DNA of 64,000 nt from the NCBI RefSeq assembly GCF_021165955.1, contig NZ_CP088952.1, positions 4,836,001 through 4,900,000 on the forward strand, given 5' to 3'. This document shows positions 40,257-49,064 of this stretch, in pieces. The translations under genes were made by a program, and so were the position numbers. How positions within the stretch are numbered: position 1 is the first letter of the stretch; each line of letters begins with the position of its first letter. The notes under the pieces were generated by a model, which saw nothing but the letters and a program-made list of their open reading frames with translations, had not been told where the DNA came from and did not search any database. This DNA is from Massilia endophytica. Lineage in GTDB: Bacteria; Pseudomonadota; Gammaproteobacteria; Burkholderiales; Burkholderiaceae_D.

Positions 40257-41495
40257 TTATCCGAAGAATACATAGGCCACCCCGATGGCGGTGATCACAC
40301 CGGCGAGGTCGGCAATCAGGCCACAGGATATCGCATAGCGCGTGCGGCGGATGCCTACCGAGCCGAAATACAGGGCCACGATGTAGAAAGTGGTGTCGGC
40401 CGAACCGTTGAAGATGCAGGCCAGGCGGCCGACGAAGGAATCCGGACCGTAGGTTTTCATGGTGTCGATCATCATGGCCTTGGCGCCGCTGCCGCTCAGC
40501 GGTTTCATCAGGGCGGTGGGCAGGGCGGACACGAAATCGGTGTTCATGCCCAGGGCGCTGAAGATCCAGGTGAAGCCGTCCACCACGAAGCCGAACACGC
40601 CCGCGTTGCGGATCACGCTGATCGCCACCAGCATGCCCACGAGATAGGGGATGACGGTGATCGAGGTCTGGATGCCGCCCTTCGCCCCTTCGATGAAGGC
40701 GTCGTAGACGTTCACGCGCTTGCGCAGCGCCCCCACCAGGAAGATGGTGATCACCCCCATGAGGATGGCGTTGCTGACCACCTTGGAGACCACCTGGATC
40801 TCCTCCTTGCTCAGCACCTGGGTGAAATACCAGATCACGCCCACGATGGCGGCCGTCATGCCGCCCATCCAGCCCAGCAGCACGCGGTCGAAGAGGTTGA
40901 TGCGCTGGCGGATCGACACGGCGATGATGCCGGTGATGGTGGCCACGTAGGTGGCGATCATGCAGGGAATGAAGATGTCCGAAGGATCGGCCGCGCCCAT
41001 GATGGAGCGCTGGGCCATGATCGCCAGCGGAATCAGGGTCAGGCCCGAGGTGTGCAGCACCAGGAACATGATCTGGGCGTTGGTGGGCTCCTCCTTGTTG
41101 GGATTGAGCGTCTGCAGGCTTTCCATGGCCTTCAGGCCGAAGGGCGTGGCGGCGTTGTCCAGGCCCAGCAGGTTGGCCGAGAAGTTCATCACCATGTGCC
41201 CGGTGGCCGGGTGCTCCTTCGGCACTTCGGGGAAGATGCGCGAGAAGAAGGGGGCGATGATCCTGGCCAGCCAGTTGATGGCGCCCGCCTTCTCGCCGAT
41301 GTTCATGATGCCCAGCCACAGGGTCATCACGCCGGCCAGAGGCAGGGCGATATCCATCACGCCCATGCGCGCGGTCTCGAAGGTGCCGTCGATGACCTTC
41401 TTGAAGATTTCCGTATCGCCCAGGAAGAGCCACTGCGCCACCGCAGCCGCGAAGCCGACCAGGAAGAAGCCGGACCAGATATATGTGAGTGACAT
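40257..41495 (-). CDS. spmAB: SpmA-SpmB fusion, nucleoside-recognition (Gate) domain membrane protein
   Basis: A 412-residue inner-membrane protein that joins SpmA-like (residues 1-200; LTYIWSGFFLVGF, FSANLLGLDNAATPFGLKAM) and SpmB-like (about 230-412; LVGMLVAISVIRNAGVFGF, LIADLAGVITAIGVAY) halves, each with Gate domains. In Bacillus, spmA and spmB are co-transcribed with a D,D-carboxypeptidase gene, dacB, and affect spore dehydration. Here the fusion precedes a PBP4 gene in a non-sporeformer. Substrate unknown. ATG 41495 (MSLTYIW) is chosen over longer openings. Confidence 0.88.
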   Translation of the reverse strand: MSLTYIWSGFFLVGFAAAVAQWLFLGDTEIFKKVIDGTFETARMGVMDIALPLAGVMTLWLGIMNIGEKAGAINWLARIIAPFFSRIFPEVPKEHPATGHMVMNFSANLLGLDNAATPFGLKAMESLQTLNPNKEEPTNAQIMFLVLHTSGLTLIPLAIMAQRSIMGAADPSDIFIPCMIATYVATITGIIAVSIRQRINLFDRVLLGWMGGMTAAIVGVIWYFTQVLSKEEIQVVSKVVSNAILMGVITIFLVGALRKRVNVYDAFIEGAKGGIQTSITVIPYLVGMLVAISVIRNAGVFGFVVDGFTWIFSALGMNTDFVSALPTALMKPLSGSGAKAMMIDTMKTYGPDSFVGRLACIFNGSADTTFYIVALYFGSVGIRRTRYAISCGLIADLAGVITAIGVAYVFFG

Positions 41496-41683
41496 GCGCG
41501 CGAATTCCCTGAGACTTGTGTGGAAGAGCAATTTTGCAGCGAAAGTATAGGCCCAGCCCGGTCCGTCCGGATGAAAGAATGCGGGTCGTCCATGTGAAAA
41601 AGTTATGAGCGCCGCGGCGGAATTCATTGCCGGGCTCCGGCGCCGTGCTTTATGCTCACCCCGCAACCTGAGGAAACGCAGAC

Positions 41684-43498
41684 ATGAAGAGATTCTGGAA
41701 ACTGGCCGCCTGCGCCGCGGCGCTGGCCATGCTGGGCGGCGCGCCGTCCGTAACCGCCCAGTCCGCCAGTCCGGCGGGCGGGGAGAAGGTGCTGCACGCC
41801 CTGCTGTCCACGGGCGAAACCGGCCTGGACCCGGCCGTCGCCTCCGACCTGGCCAGCCTGAGCCTGCTCGAAAACCTCTTCGATCCCCTGCTGCGCTACG
41901 ACTACCTGGCCCGGCCCGTGAAGCTGCAGGCCAACGCCGCGCGCGCCCTGCCCACGGTGGACGCGGCGGGCACCACCTGGACCTTCCAGCTCAAGCCCGG
42001 CATGCTCTTCGCGCCCGACCCCGTCTTCCAGGGCAAGCGGCGCGAGGTCACGGCCGCCGACTATGCCTACAGCATCAAGCGCCTCTACGACCCGGCCCTG
42101 AAGTCGCCCTGGCTCTTCCTTTTCGAGGACAAGCTGCTGGGGGACGAAGCCTACCGCAAGGGCAAGTTCAGCTATGCCACCGAGATCCCCGGCATCCAGG
42201 TGGTGGACAAGTACACCCTTCGCCTGCGCCTGAAACAGCCCGACCCCAGCCTGCCCTTCTACATGGCCCTGCCCGCGACGGGCGCCGTGGCGCGGGAGGC
42301 GGCCGAAGCCTATGGCAGCCAGCTGGGCAACCACCCCATCGGCAGCGGTCCCTTCCGCATGGGCGAATGGAAGCGCACCGACAAGATCACCCTGGCCGCC
42401 AACCCCGACTACCACCTGCGCTTCCACGCCGGAGCGGACGTGGCGCCCGCCAGCCGCCCCATCGCCCAGGCCCTGGAGGGCCGCCGCCTGCCCCTGGTGG
42501 ACAAGGTGGAGGTGAAGATCATGGAGGAATACCAGTCGCGGGTGCTGGGATTCCTGAACGGGGAATTCGACTATATCGAGCAGCTGCCCGAGTCCATGCG
42601 CGAAATGGTGCTGGACCCGGCGGCCGCCAGGCCCGCCCTGCGGCCGGAGCTGGCGGCGAAGGGCATGGTGCTCTACCCCTTCCCCGTGCTGCAGACCTAC
42701 TACATGTGGATGAACATGGAGGACCCCGTCATCGGCGGCTACAGCAAGGAGAAGGTGGCCCTGCGCCGGGCCATAGCTTTAGGCTATAACGGTCCGGAGG
42801 ACGTGGCCCTGCTGAAGAAGGGCCTGGCCATTCCCGCCCAGTCCCCCCTGCCGCCCAATGTGCTGGGCTACGACCCGGCCTACCGCAGCCCTATCGCCTA
42901 TGATCCCGCCCTGGCGCGCGCCCTGCTGGACCGTTTCGGCTACAAGACGGGCAGCGACGGCTTCCGCAGCCTGCCCGACGGCCGCCCCCTGACCCTGGTC
43001 ATGCACAGCGAGCCCACCATGGTGGGCCGCCTGCGCGACGAACTGTGGCGCAAGAACCTGAACGCCATCGGCCTGCGGGTGACGTTCAAAACGGACAAGA
43101 AGACGGAAATCATCAAGGCTTCCCGCCTGGGCAAGGTGATGATGTTCGAAACCAACTGGATCGCCGATTTCCCGGACGGCGACAATTTTTACCAATTGTT
43201 GTATGGCGGCAACGCTGGAAGGGCAAATTATTCACGCTTCAACCTGCCCGAGTTTAACCAGAGGTATGAACAAGCCAGGCTGCTGAGCGACGGGCCCGAA
43301 CGCAGCAAGCTCTATCATGAAATGGCGCAGTTGTTGCACGCATATAACCCCTGGGTGCCTTTGACCCATCCAATCTCGGCGGATATCCGTCAATCGTGGC
43401 TAAAAAACTACATACGCCACCCTGTGGAACTGACGAACTGGCGATATCTCGACATCGATCCCGAGGCGCGTTCAGGCGCCGCTAAAATAAGCCGCTAG
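41684..43498 (+). CDS. Family 5 extracellular solute-binding protein (peptide/muropeptide type)
   Basis: A 604-residue periplasmic binding protein with a signal peptide (MKRFWKLAACAAALAMLGG onward). Family 5 features: TGLDPAVASDLASLSLLENLFDPLL, WTFQLKPGMLF, NHPIGSGPFRMGEWKR and DFPDGDNFYQLLYGG. Such proteins (OppA, MppA, DdpA) feed peptide ABC importers; MppA binds murein tripeptide. No permease or ATPase genes are next to it, so it must share a transporter encoded elsewhere. Position in a wall-turnover region suggests peptide fragments as ligand, by inference. Confidence 0.88.
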   Translation: MKRFWKLAACAAALAMLGGAPSVTAQSASPAGGEKVLHALLSTGETGLDPAVASDLASLSLLENLFDPLLRYDYLARPVKLQANAARALPTVDAAGTTWTFQLKPGMLFAPDPVFQGKRREVTAADYAYSIKRLYDPALKSPWLFLFEDKLLGDEAYRKGKFSYATEIPGIQVVDKYTLRLRLKQPDPSLPFYMALPATGAVAREAAEAYGSQLGNHPIGSGPFRMGEWKRTDKITLAANPDYHLRFHAGADVAPASRPIAQALEGRRLPLVDKVEVKIMEEYQSRVLGFLNGEFDYIEQLPESMREMVLDPAAARPALRPELAAKGMVLYPFPVLQTYYMWMNMEDPVIGGYSKEKVALRRAIALGYNGPEDVALLKKGLAIPAQSPLPPNVLGYDPAYRSPIAYDPALARALLDRFGYKTGSDGFRSLPDGRPLTLVMHSEPTMVGRLRDELWRKNLNAIGLRVTFKTDKKTEIIKASRLGKVMMFETNWIADFPDGDNFYQLLYGGNAGRANYSRFNLPEFNQRYEQARLLSDGPERSKLYHEMAQLLHAYNPWVPLTHPISADIRQSWLKNYIRHPVELTNWRYLDIDPEARSGAAKISR

Positions 43499-43505
43499 AA
43501 AAAAT

Positions 43506-43530
43506 CATAACTTTATTCCTAAAGGTTATG
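43506..43530. repeat. Inverted repeat after the binding-protein gene
   Basis: CATAAC (43506-43511) and GTTATG (43525-43530) form a 6-bp dyad with a 13-bp AT-rich spacer, 8 bp past the stop. It could be a regulatory dyad for the TonB-dependent receptor 125 bp downstream, or a weak hairpin. No T-run follows. Confidence 0.35.
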
Positions 43531-43654
43531 GCCTGGCCTGCAATTTTCATTGGCTGGCGAGATTTGCATCGCGCTAACCTGACCCGACAGATAAAAGCAA
43601 TGCAAGGACATTGCGCCTGGCCATCCGGACACACAAATTTAAGGGAGAGTCCCC

Positions 43655-46399
43655 GTGAAGCTTAAAAAGCTGGCGCAACTGATTGCGCTGATTGGTGTAG
43701 TAGCCCCTGCCGTTGCGCAGGAAGCCATCCAACGCGTCGAAATCACCGGTTCGAGCATCAAGCGCGTCGCCAAGGAAGGCGCCCTGCCGGTGCAGGTGCT
43801 CACTTTCGATACCATCGAGAAGTCGGGCGTGACCGACACCGAATCGCTGATGCGCATGATCGCCGCCAACGGCACCGGCGCCGACAACATGACCTCCGGT
43901 AACAACGTCTTCGGCGCCGACGCCGACCGCGTGTCCGGCGGTGCATCGTTTGCGTCCCTGCGCGGCCTCGGCCCGAACGCCACCCTGGTGCTGCTGAACG
44001 GCCGCCGCCTGGGCAACCACGGCGCTTCCGGCAAGGCGGTGGACCTGAACTCCATTCCCCTGGGCGCCATCCAGCGCGTCGAGATCCTGAAGGACGGCGC
44101 CTCGGCAATCTACGGTACGGACGCCATCGGCGGCGTGGTCAACTTCATCCTGAAGACCAATTACACGGGCCTGGAAGCGGCCGCCACCCTGAACGGCACG
44201 GAAGCGGGCGGCGGCATGCAGCGCCGCGCGTCCCTGCTGGGCGGCCTGGGCAATGTCGAAACCGACGGCTGGAACATCATGGCCAGCGTCACGCATGACA
44301 ACAACGACAAGCTCTCCTCCACGCAGCGCGACTTCGCCAACGGCTACCAGCCCCTGCGCGGCCTGTCCCCGGATACCACCGGCACCCCCTACGCCAACAT
44401 CCTGACCGGCGCGGGCACCGCCCTGGGCACCGGCTTCAAGATGCCGGGCGACAGCACCACCTACCTGCAGGCTGGCCTGCTGAGCCTGCAAGGCAAGTGC
44501 GACACCATTCCGGGCATGTCCCAGTACGCCACCGACCTGTGGAAGGACATCACGGCGCCCGTGCGCACCAAGTATTCCTGCGCCTACGACTACGGCGGCG
44601 ACTATGTGATGAGCTACCCGGTCGAGCGCACCAATGCGGTCTCGCGCGGCACCTTCAAGATCAACGACGACCACCGCGTCTACGTTGAGCTGCTGGGTTC
44701 GCGCACCGAGGCCACTGCCGAGCTGACCCCGGTCCAGATCTCCACCAGCCTGGCCAACGGCAATGCCTATCCGGTGAACGGCCCTTACTACCAGGACCTG
44801 TCGGCCTATATCCCGACCTACGACAAGACCAAGCCCATCATCTACAAATGGCGCATGACGCCGTGGGGCAACCGTACGCAGAACAACGTGACGGAGAGCT
44901 GGCGCGGGCTGGTGGCCGCCGAGGGCACCCTGCTGGGCAAGTATGACTACAAGGTGGGCCTGTCCAAGTCCACCAGCACCACCCAGACCGACCTGGTCAA
45001 CGGCTACGCCTGGAACGACAAGATGTACGCCGTGCTGGGCAGCGGCATCGTGAACCCATGGCTGGCCCCGGGCCAGACCCAGACCCAGGCGGCGATGGAC
45101 GCGATCAACGCCTCCAAGTACATCGGCGCCTTCCAGCACGGCCGCACCACCATGACCCAGCTGGACGGCTCGATCTCGGGCGAAGTGTTCAAGCTGCCGG
45201 CCGGCGCCGTGTCCATGGCCGCGGGCTTCGACCTGCGCAAGGAAACCTATTCCTTCGGCCAGGACGTGGACGCCACCAAGATCCTGCTCTCGCCGGGCAA
45301 CGCTCCCTTCCCCGAAGCCACCCGCTACGTGCGCGCCGTCTACGCCGAAGCCCTGGTGCCCGTGCTCAAGGACCTGGAAGTGCAGCTGGCCATCCGCCGC
45401 GACAACTACAGCCTGATCGGCGCCACCACCAACCCGAAAGTGGCCTTCCGCTACCAGCCGACCCAGAACCTGCTGTTCCGCGGCTCGGCCAACGAAGGCT
45501 TCCTGGCGCCGAGCTTCTACCAGGCCTACGCGGGCCGCCTGTCGCAGGAACTGCCGAACGGCGTGACCGACCAGGAACTGAAGGCCAAGGACCCGACCCA
45601 TCCGGAACGCTGGTCCATTCCGCGCCTGAACTACCGTACCGGCGGCAACCCGAACCTGAAGCCCGAGACCTCCAAGCAGGGCACCCTGGGCGTGGTGTTC
45701 GAGCCCTTCACCGGCTTCTCGGCTTCCGTGGACTGGTGGGCGATCAACATCAAGGATCGTATCCTGAACCGCACCCCGCAGACCGTGCTGAACAACTGGC
45801 AGTACCTGCAGGACCAGATCATCCGCAAGGCGGACGGCACCATCGACTACGTGGAAGCGGGCTGGATCAATGCGGCCGGCCTGAAGACCCGCGGCGTGGA
45901 CCTGGGCCTGCGCTACGACGTCAAGGTGCAGGGCTACAAGGTGGTGGCGACCATGGACGGCACCTATATGGACAGCTTCAAGTTCGCCGAATTTGAAGGC
46001 CAGCCGTACAAGGAGCAGGTGAGCATGTTCAACACCCGCGACGTCTACCTGCGCTGGAAGCACAATATGACGGTGACCGTGGCCAAGGGCAACTGGAGCA
46101 CGCTGCTGACCCAGCGCTACGCCTCCGGCTACAACGACCAGCTGCCGAACGGCGGCAAGGGCACCCCGCCGGCCGGCTTCGATCCGCGCGTGCACCACTA
46201 CACCAAGTACGACGCTTCGGTGACCTACACGGGCTTCAAGAACACCACCCTGACGGTGGGCATCCAGAACCTGTTCGACACCGATCCGCCATTCACCGCC
46301 CACAACGTGGACGAAGTGGTGGGCGCAGGCTGGGATCCCCGTGTTGCCGACCCGCGCGGCCGTTCGCTGTCCTTCAATCTGAAGTACAAGTTCTTCTGA
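43655..46399 (+). CDS. TonB-dependent outer-membrane receptor
   Basis: A 914-residue receptor starting at GTG 43655 (AAGGGAGAG just upstream). Signal peptide to about residue 22; a TonB-box/plug region follows (QRVEITGSSIKRVAKEG, then VTDTESLMRMIAANG, SFASLRGLGPNATLVLLNGR, GAIQRVEILKDGASAIYGTD), then a large 22-strand-type barrel ending LSFNLKYKFF. This plug style is common in receptors for peptides or glycans in Oxalobacteraceae and Xanthomonadaceae. No siderophore genes are nearby. The next gene, an LD-carboxypeptidase, begins at its stop, pointing to a muropeptide or peptide substrate. Confidence 0.92.
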   Translation: MKLKKLAQLIALIGVVAPAVAQEAIQRVEITGSSIKRVAKEGALPVQVLTFDTIEKSGVTDTESLMRMIAANGTGADNMTSGNNVFGADADRVSGGASFASLRGLGPNATLVLLNGRRLGNHGASGKAVDLNSIPLGAIQRVEILKDGASAIYGTDAIGGVVNFILKTNYTGLEAAATLNGTEAGGGMQRRASLLGGLGNVETDGWNIMASVTHDNNDKLSSTQRDFANGYQPLRGLSPDTTGTPYANILTGAGTALGTGFKMPGDSTTYLQAGLLSLQGKCDTIPGMSQYATDLWKDITAPVRTKYSCAYDYGGDYVMSYPVERTNAVSRGTFKINDDHRVYVELLGSRTEATAELTPVQISTSLANGNAYPVNGPYYQDLSAYIPTYDKTKPIIYKWRMTPWGNRTQNNVTESWRGLVAAEGTLLGKYDYKVGLSKSTSTTQTDLVNGYAWNDKMYAVLGSGIVNPWLAPGQTQTQAAMDAINASKYIGAFQHGRTTMTQLDGSISGEVFKLPAGAVSMAAGFDLRKETYSFGQDVDATKILLSPGNAPFPEATRYVRAVYAEALVPVLKDLEVQLAIRRDNYSLIGATTNPKVAFRYQPTQNLLFRGSANEGFLAPSFYQAYAGRLSQELPNGVTDQELKAKDPTHPERWSIPRLNYRTGGNPNLKPETSKQGTLGVVFEPFTGFSASVDWWAINIKDRILNRTPQTVLNNWQYLQDQIIRKADGTIDYVEAGWINAAGLKTRGVDLGLRYDVKVQGYKVVATMDGTYMDSFKFAEFEGQPYKEQVSMFNTRDVYLRWKHNMTVTVAKGNWSTLLTQRYASGYNDQLPNGGKGTPPAGFDPRVHHYTKYDASVTYTGFKNTTLTVGIQNLFDTDPPFTAHNVDEVVGAGWDPRVADPRGRSLSFNLKYKFF

Positions 46400-46425
46400 T
46401 TAGCCGGCGCAGTTTTGGCCGCCTG

Positions 46426-47454
46426 ATGGCGGCCTCCCTGGCCGCTGCCGCCCTGCCGGCGGCAGCGGCGCCTCGACGCAAGAAATCCATGCACTCTTCC
46501 CCGGCACTGATCAAACCGCCCCGCCTCCAGGCAGGCGACACGGTGGGCCTGATCGCGCCCGCAGGACATACCGACGCGCCTTCCATCGAGAAGGCCGTGC
46601 GCAATATCGAAGCCCTGGGCTTCAAGGTGAAGCTGGGCCGCAACCTGGAGGCTGTGTTCGGCAACTACGCCGGGGTGTGGCAGCAGCGCCTGGACGATTT
46701 CCACGGCATGTTCGCCGATCCCGAGGTGAAGGCCATCTGGGCCATCCGCGGCGGCTCGGGCGCCATGCAGCTCCTGCCCCACCTGGATTACGGCCTGATC
46801 CGCAAGAATCCCAAGATCCTGGTCGGCTATTCCGACATCACGGCCCTGCACCTGGCCATCCACCGCCACGTGGGCCTGGTGACCTTCCACGGCCCGGTGG
46901 CCGTGTCCACGCCGTCCGACTATTCCATGACGCACCTGTTCAATGTGCTCATGCGGCCGGAGGAAGGCTATGTCATCCCCATGGCCCTGGAGAACAGCCG
47001 CAAGGCCGAGGAGTCGCCCGAGTACGCCATGCGCACCGTGGTGCCGGGCGTGGCCACGGGCCGCCTGATGGGCGGCAACCTCTGCCTCGTGTCGGCCCTG
47101 GCGGGCACGCCGTACGCGGCCGACTACAGGGACTGCATCCTCTTCCTGGAGGAAGTGAACGAGGCGCCCTACCGCGTGGACCGCATGATGATGCAGCTGG
47201 ACATGAACCGCCCCTTCAGCCAGGCGGCGGCCGTGATGCTGGGCATCTTCGAGAAATGCGGCCCGGCCGAGGGCGACATCTCCCTCACCCTGGACGAGAC
47301 CACGGACCAGCACCTGCGGCCCCTGGCGATTCCGGCCGTGACGGGCTATTCCTTCGGCCACATCCGCAACCAGTTCACCCTGCCCATGGGTATCCGCGCC
47401 ACCCTGGACACGGAACGCCAGACCCTTACCCTGCTGGAAACGGCCGTCAGCTGA
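46426..47454 (+). CDS. ldcA: LD-carboxypeptidase (muramoyltetrapeptide carboxypeptidase, S66)
   Basis: A serine peptidase of the S66 family that removes the terminal D-Ala from murein tetrapeptides. Signatures: VGLIAPAGH, WAIRGGSGAMQLLPHLDY, the nucleophile serine in LVGYSDITALH, the Glu in LFLEEVNEAPYRVDRM and the His in SFGHIRNQ. From ATG 46426 it has 342 residues, but the 10 codons just upstream encode LISRRSFGRL, a twin-arginine motif directly in frame with MAASLAAAALPAAAA. The true start may be CTG 46396 or ATT 46399, overlapping the receptor stop, giving an exported Tat substrate. ATG 46490 would give a cytosolic form. Confidence 0.88.
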   Translation: MAASLAAAALPAAAAPRRKKSMHSSPALIKPPRLQAGDTVGLIAPAGHTDAPSIEKAVRNIEALGFKVKLGRNLEAVFGNYAGVWQQRLDDFHGMFADPEVKAIWAIRGGSGAMQLLPHLDYGLIRKNPKILVGYSDITALHLAIHRHVGLVTFHGPVAVSTPSDYSMTHLFNVLMRPEEGYVIPMALENSRKAEESPEYAMRTVVPGVATGRLMGGNLCLVSALAGTPYAADYRDCILFLEEVNEAPYRVDRMMMQLDMNRPFSQAAAVMLGIFEKCGPAEGDISLTLDETTDQHLRPLAIPAVTGYSFGHIRNQFTLPMGIRATLDTERQTLTLLETAVS

Positions 47455-47503
47455 GCCCTTCTGCCGGGCGTCGCCTGCCGCGCGGCGCCGCTAGAATGGC
47501 CCC

Positions 47504-48391
47504 ATGCCGATACTCAACCGCAAGGCCGTGGCCCAGGTGCTCGGCCATCCGCTGGGCTTCGCCCTGCAATGCCTGAAAGGTTTCCGCGCCAACCAGGGCC
47601 TGCTGCTGGCCGGCGCCGTCGCCTACTATTCGCTGCTGTCCATCGTGCCCCTGCTGATGCTGGTGGTGGTGGCGCTGTCCCACGTCATCGCGCCGGACGA
47701 GCTGCTCTCCACCATCGGCCACTACCTGGAATGGCTGGTGCCGGGCCAGTCGCGCGCCATCGTGGAGGAGGTGGCCCACTTCCTCGAACACCGCGAGCTG
47801 GTGGGCTGGTTCCTCGTGCTCACCATGCTCTTCTTCAGCTCCCTGGCGTTTACCGTGCTGGAGAATGCGATGTCCGTCATCTTCCTGCACCGGATAGAGC
47901 TGCGCCGCCGCCACTACCTGATCTCGGCCATCCTGCCCTACTGCTACATCCTCTGCCTGGGCATCGGCGCCCTGGTCATGACCCTGGTGGCGGGCAGCCT
48001 GCAGGTGATCGGCGCCGAGAGCGTGCGCCTGTTCGGCTATGCCTGGTCGCTGCACGGCCTGTCCGGCGCCCTGCTCTACATGCTGGGCCTGGCGGGCGAG
48101 GTGCTGCTGCTGAGCTCGATCTACATGGTGATGCCGGTGGGCCGCCTGTCCTGGCAGCATGCCCTGATCGGCGGGGCCACGGCGGCCGTGCTGTGGGAGA
48201 TCGTGCGCCACGTGCTGGTGTGGTACTTCTCCACCCTGTCGCAGGTGAACGTGGTCTACGGCTCCATGACCACGGCCATCGTCGTGATGTTCAGCCTGGA
48301 AATCGGCGCCACGCTGCTGCTCTTCGGCGCCCAGGTGATCTCGGAATACGAGCGGGTGGTGCAAGAGACGGAAGCGGCGCAGGCGCAGTGA
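47504..48391 (+). CDS. YihY/BrkB-family inner-membrane protein
   Basis: A 295-residue integral membrane protein with about six hydrophobic helices and the YihY signature: LLAGAVAYYSLLSIVPLLMLVVV near the N-terminus, then MLFFSSLAFTVLENAMSVIF and YGSMTTAIVVMFSLEIGATLLLFGA. Once annotated as ribonuclease BN by mistake, the family has no proven enzymatic role. ATG 47504. Transcribed after ldcA with a 49-bp gap. Confidence 0.9.
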   Translation: MPILNRKAVAQVLGHPLGFALQCLKGFRANQGLLLAGAVAYYSLLSIVPLLMLVVVALSHVIAPDELLSTIGHYLEWLVPGQSRAIVEEVAHFLEHRELVGWFLVLTMLFFSSLAFTVLENAMSVIFLHRIELRRRHYLISAILPYCYILCLGIGALVMTLVAGSLQVIGAESVRLFGYAWSLHGLSGALLYMLGLAGEVLLLSSIYMVMPVGRLSWQHALIGGATAAVLWEIVRHVLVWYFSTLSQVNVVYGSMTTAIVVMFSLEIGATLLLFGAQVISEYERVVQETEAAQAQ

Positions 48392-48410
48392 GCGCCCCGC
48401 GCCGCCAGGC

Positions 48411-49064
48411 TTATTGCGGCAGCCCGTTATAGCCTTCGGCCAGTTTCTGCAGCTGGTGGATGACCCGGTCGGCCGGCAGGGCCACGCCCGGCTTCCAGTC
48501 CACGCGGTTGTCCTCCAGCACCGGCGTGAGCATCAGTTTGCCTTCCTCGCGCCGGCCCACGAAATAGGCCTGCAGGGCGGGCACCTTCACCACGAAGTCG
48601 CCGGCGCCGCGGCGGTAGCGGGTGAGGGCGCGCGCCACGGCCGCATTGCCCATGTCCGTGGCGCGGTAGCCGTCGCCGGCCTGGGTCACGAAGACGGCGC
48701 AGGCCACCCGTTCGCCCACTTCCACCGGGTAGAGGGTGCGCTGGACATTGGTCAGCAGGTCGGGGCTGCCTTCCACCGGCATGGCGCGCAGGGCGTCCAG
48801 CCGCACGTGGTAGATCGCCATGGGCGCGCCCAGTTTCGCGCGCTGCACCTCCTCGCGCGAATTGAAGCCCAGGCGGGCGAAGTTGCTGTCGTTGACGATG
48901 GCGGCCAGGGTCTTCAGCCCCGCCTCCGCCGCTGCCGCCCCGGTGGCGGAAGGCTGCGGCTGGCTGGCCGAGCCGGAGTCGCCGTGCCGCGAAGGCATGC
49001 TGTGGCAGGCGCCCAGCATGCAGGCGGCGGCGATCACGCAGGCGTTGGTTAGAGTGCGCATCAT
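48411..49064 (-). CDS. Lipoprotein of unknown function, partner of papain-like protease
   Basis: A 217-residue lipoprotein (lipobox MLGAC) with a low-complexity Ser/Ala/Gln linker, then a domain with LKTLAAIVNDSNFARLGFNS, RTLYPVEVGERVACAVFVTQ and DFVVKVPALQAYFVGRREEGKLMLTPVLED. No family recognised. Its ATG overlaps the stop of the protease gene (ATGA, 49061-49064), so the two are translated together. A substrate-presenting, chaperone or inhibitor role is conceivable. The conserved-looking strand pattern suggests a compact periplasmic domain. Confidence 0.65.
   Translation of the reverse strand: MMRTLTNACVIAAACMLGACHSMPSRHGDSGSASQPQPSATGAAAAEAGLKTLAAIVNDSNFARLGFNSREEVQRAKLGAPMAIYHVRLDALRAMPVEGSPDLLTNVQRTLYPVEVGERVACAVFVTQAGDGYRATDMGNAAVARALTRYRRGAGDFVVKVPALQAYFVGRREEGKLMLTPVLEDNRVDWKPGVALPADRVIHQLQKLAEGYNGLPQ

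Noticed and set aside
43574..46303. A 909-codon open frame antisense to the TonB-dependent receptor
   Set aside because: Same effect: GC-rich third positions keep the opposite strand open. Low-complexity Gly/His/Val/Ala product and no ribosome site.
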